DNA from: Candidatus Elulimicrobium sp. | GTDB taxonomy: Bacteria > Patescibacteriota > Minisyncoccia > Moranbacterales > UBA9337 | NCBI GenBank assembly: GCA_020722485.1 | Contig: DYKS01000008.1 | Span: 1-22,381, forward strand | Reading direction: 5' to 3' | Length of the DNA stretch: 22,381 nucleotides | In this document: one piece after another, positions 22,370-22,381 of the stretch | How positions within the stretch are numbered: the stretch's first letter is position 1 | Layout of the letters: every line of letters starts with the position of its first letter | Made by a program: the position numbers and the translations under genes | Notes under the pieces: generated by a model | The model's input: only the letters and a program-made list of their open reading frames with translations | Told to the model about the DNA's origin: nothing | Databases searched by the model: none

Positions 22370-22381
22370 ATGCCATTTTTT

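Overview
The window is strongly AT-rich, gene-dense and entirely bacterial. The gene set suggests a member of the Patescibacteria (Candidate Phyla Radiation), probably of the Parcubacteria/Moranbacteria kind. The signs are a sigma-region-4/HARE-HTH regulator beside a VirD4/HerA-like ATPase, an FtsA/PilM-like ATPase followed by a large single-pass surface protein, very short intergenic gaps, and mostly Shine-Dalgarno-less starts. This placement is inferred from family resemblance; no rRNA or other marker is present. At least five genes end in TGA (near 161, 2103, 8223, 8376 and 13627), so UGA is a stop codon. This argues against the UGA-to-glycine code of Gracilibacteria and Absconditabacteria.

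Layout. (1) 161-4535, minus: a three-gene operon with a good promoter at 4633-4661. It encodes a sigma-region-4/HARE-HTH protein, a single-pass membrane protein of unknown function, and a soluble VirD4/TraG-type ATPase with a zinc ribbon. Bases 1-160 hold no recognisable gene. (2) 4742-6752, plus: prfA and prmC, the release factor and the methyltransferase that modifies it, ended by a strong two-way terminator. (3) 6842-6928, minus: a 28-residue lysine-rich peptide, overlooked by length-based gene finders, with a structured leader and a near-ideal ribosome binding site. A non-coding stretch follows. (4) 7573-8223, plus: a single-pass membrane protein with its own promoter and a second two-way terminator. 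(5) 8376-8831, minus: greA, with its own promoter and a terminator-like leader hairpin. (6) 8936-13475, minus: the rod-shape and wall-elongation cluster mreB-mreC-mreD-mrdA (PBP2), with a possible terminator and a palindromic repeat between mreB and mreC. (7) 13627-17892, minus: a PfkB-family sugar kinase, an FtsA/PilM-like ATPase and a 643-residue membrane protein, ended by a terminator just before the mreB promoter. (8) 17893-18503: a non-coding gap with inverted repeats and decayed repeat relics. (9) 18504-22223, minus: two GT-C membrane glycosyltransferases four bases apart.

Regions 6 to 9 are dominated by the cell envelope: cytoskeleton, peptidoglycan synthesis, an actin-like ATPase with a surface protein, and lipid-linked sugar transfer. 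Regions 2 and 5 are translation and transcription housekeeping. The least understood parts are the ATPase cassette, the FtsA-like/643-residue pair and the lysine-rich peptide.
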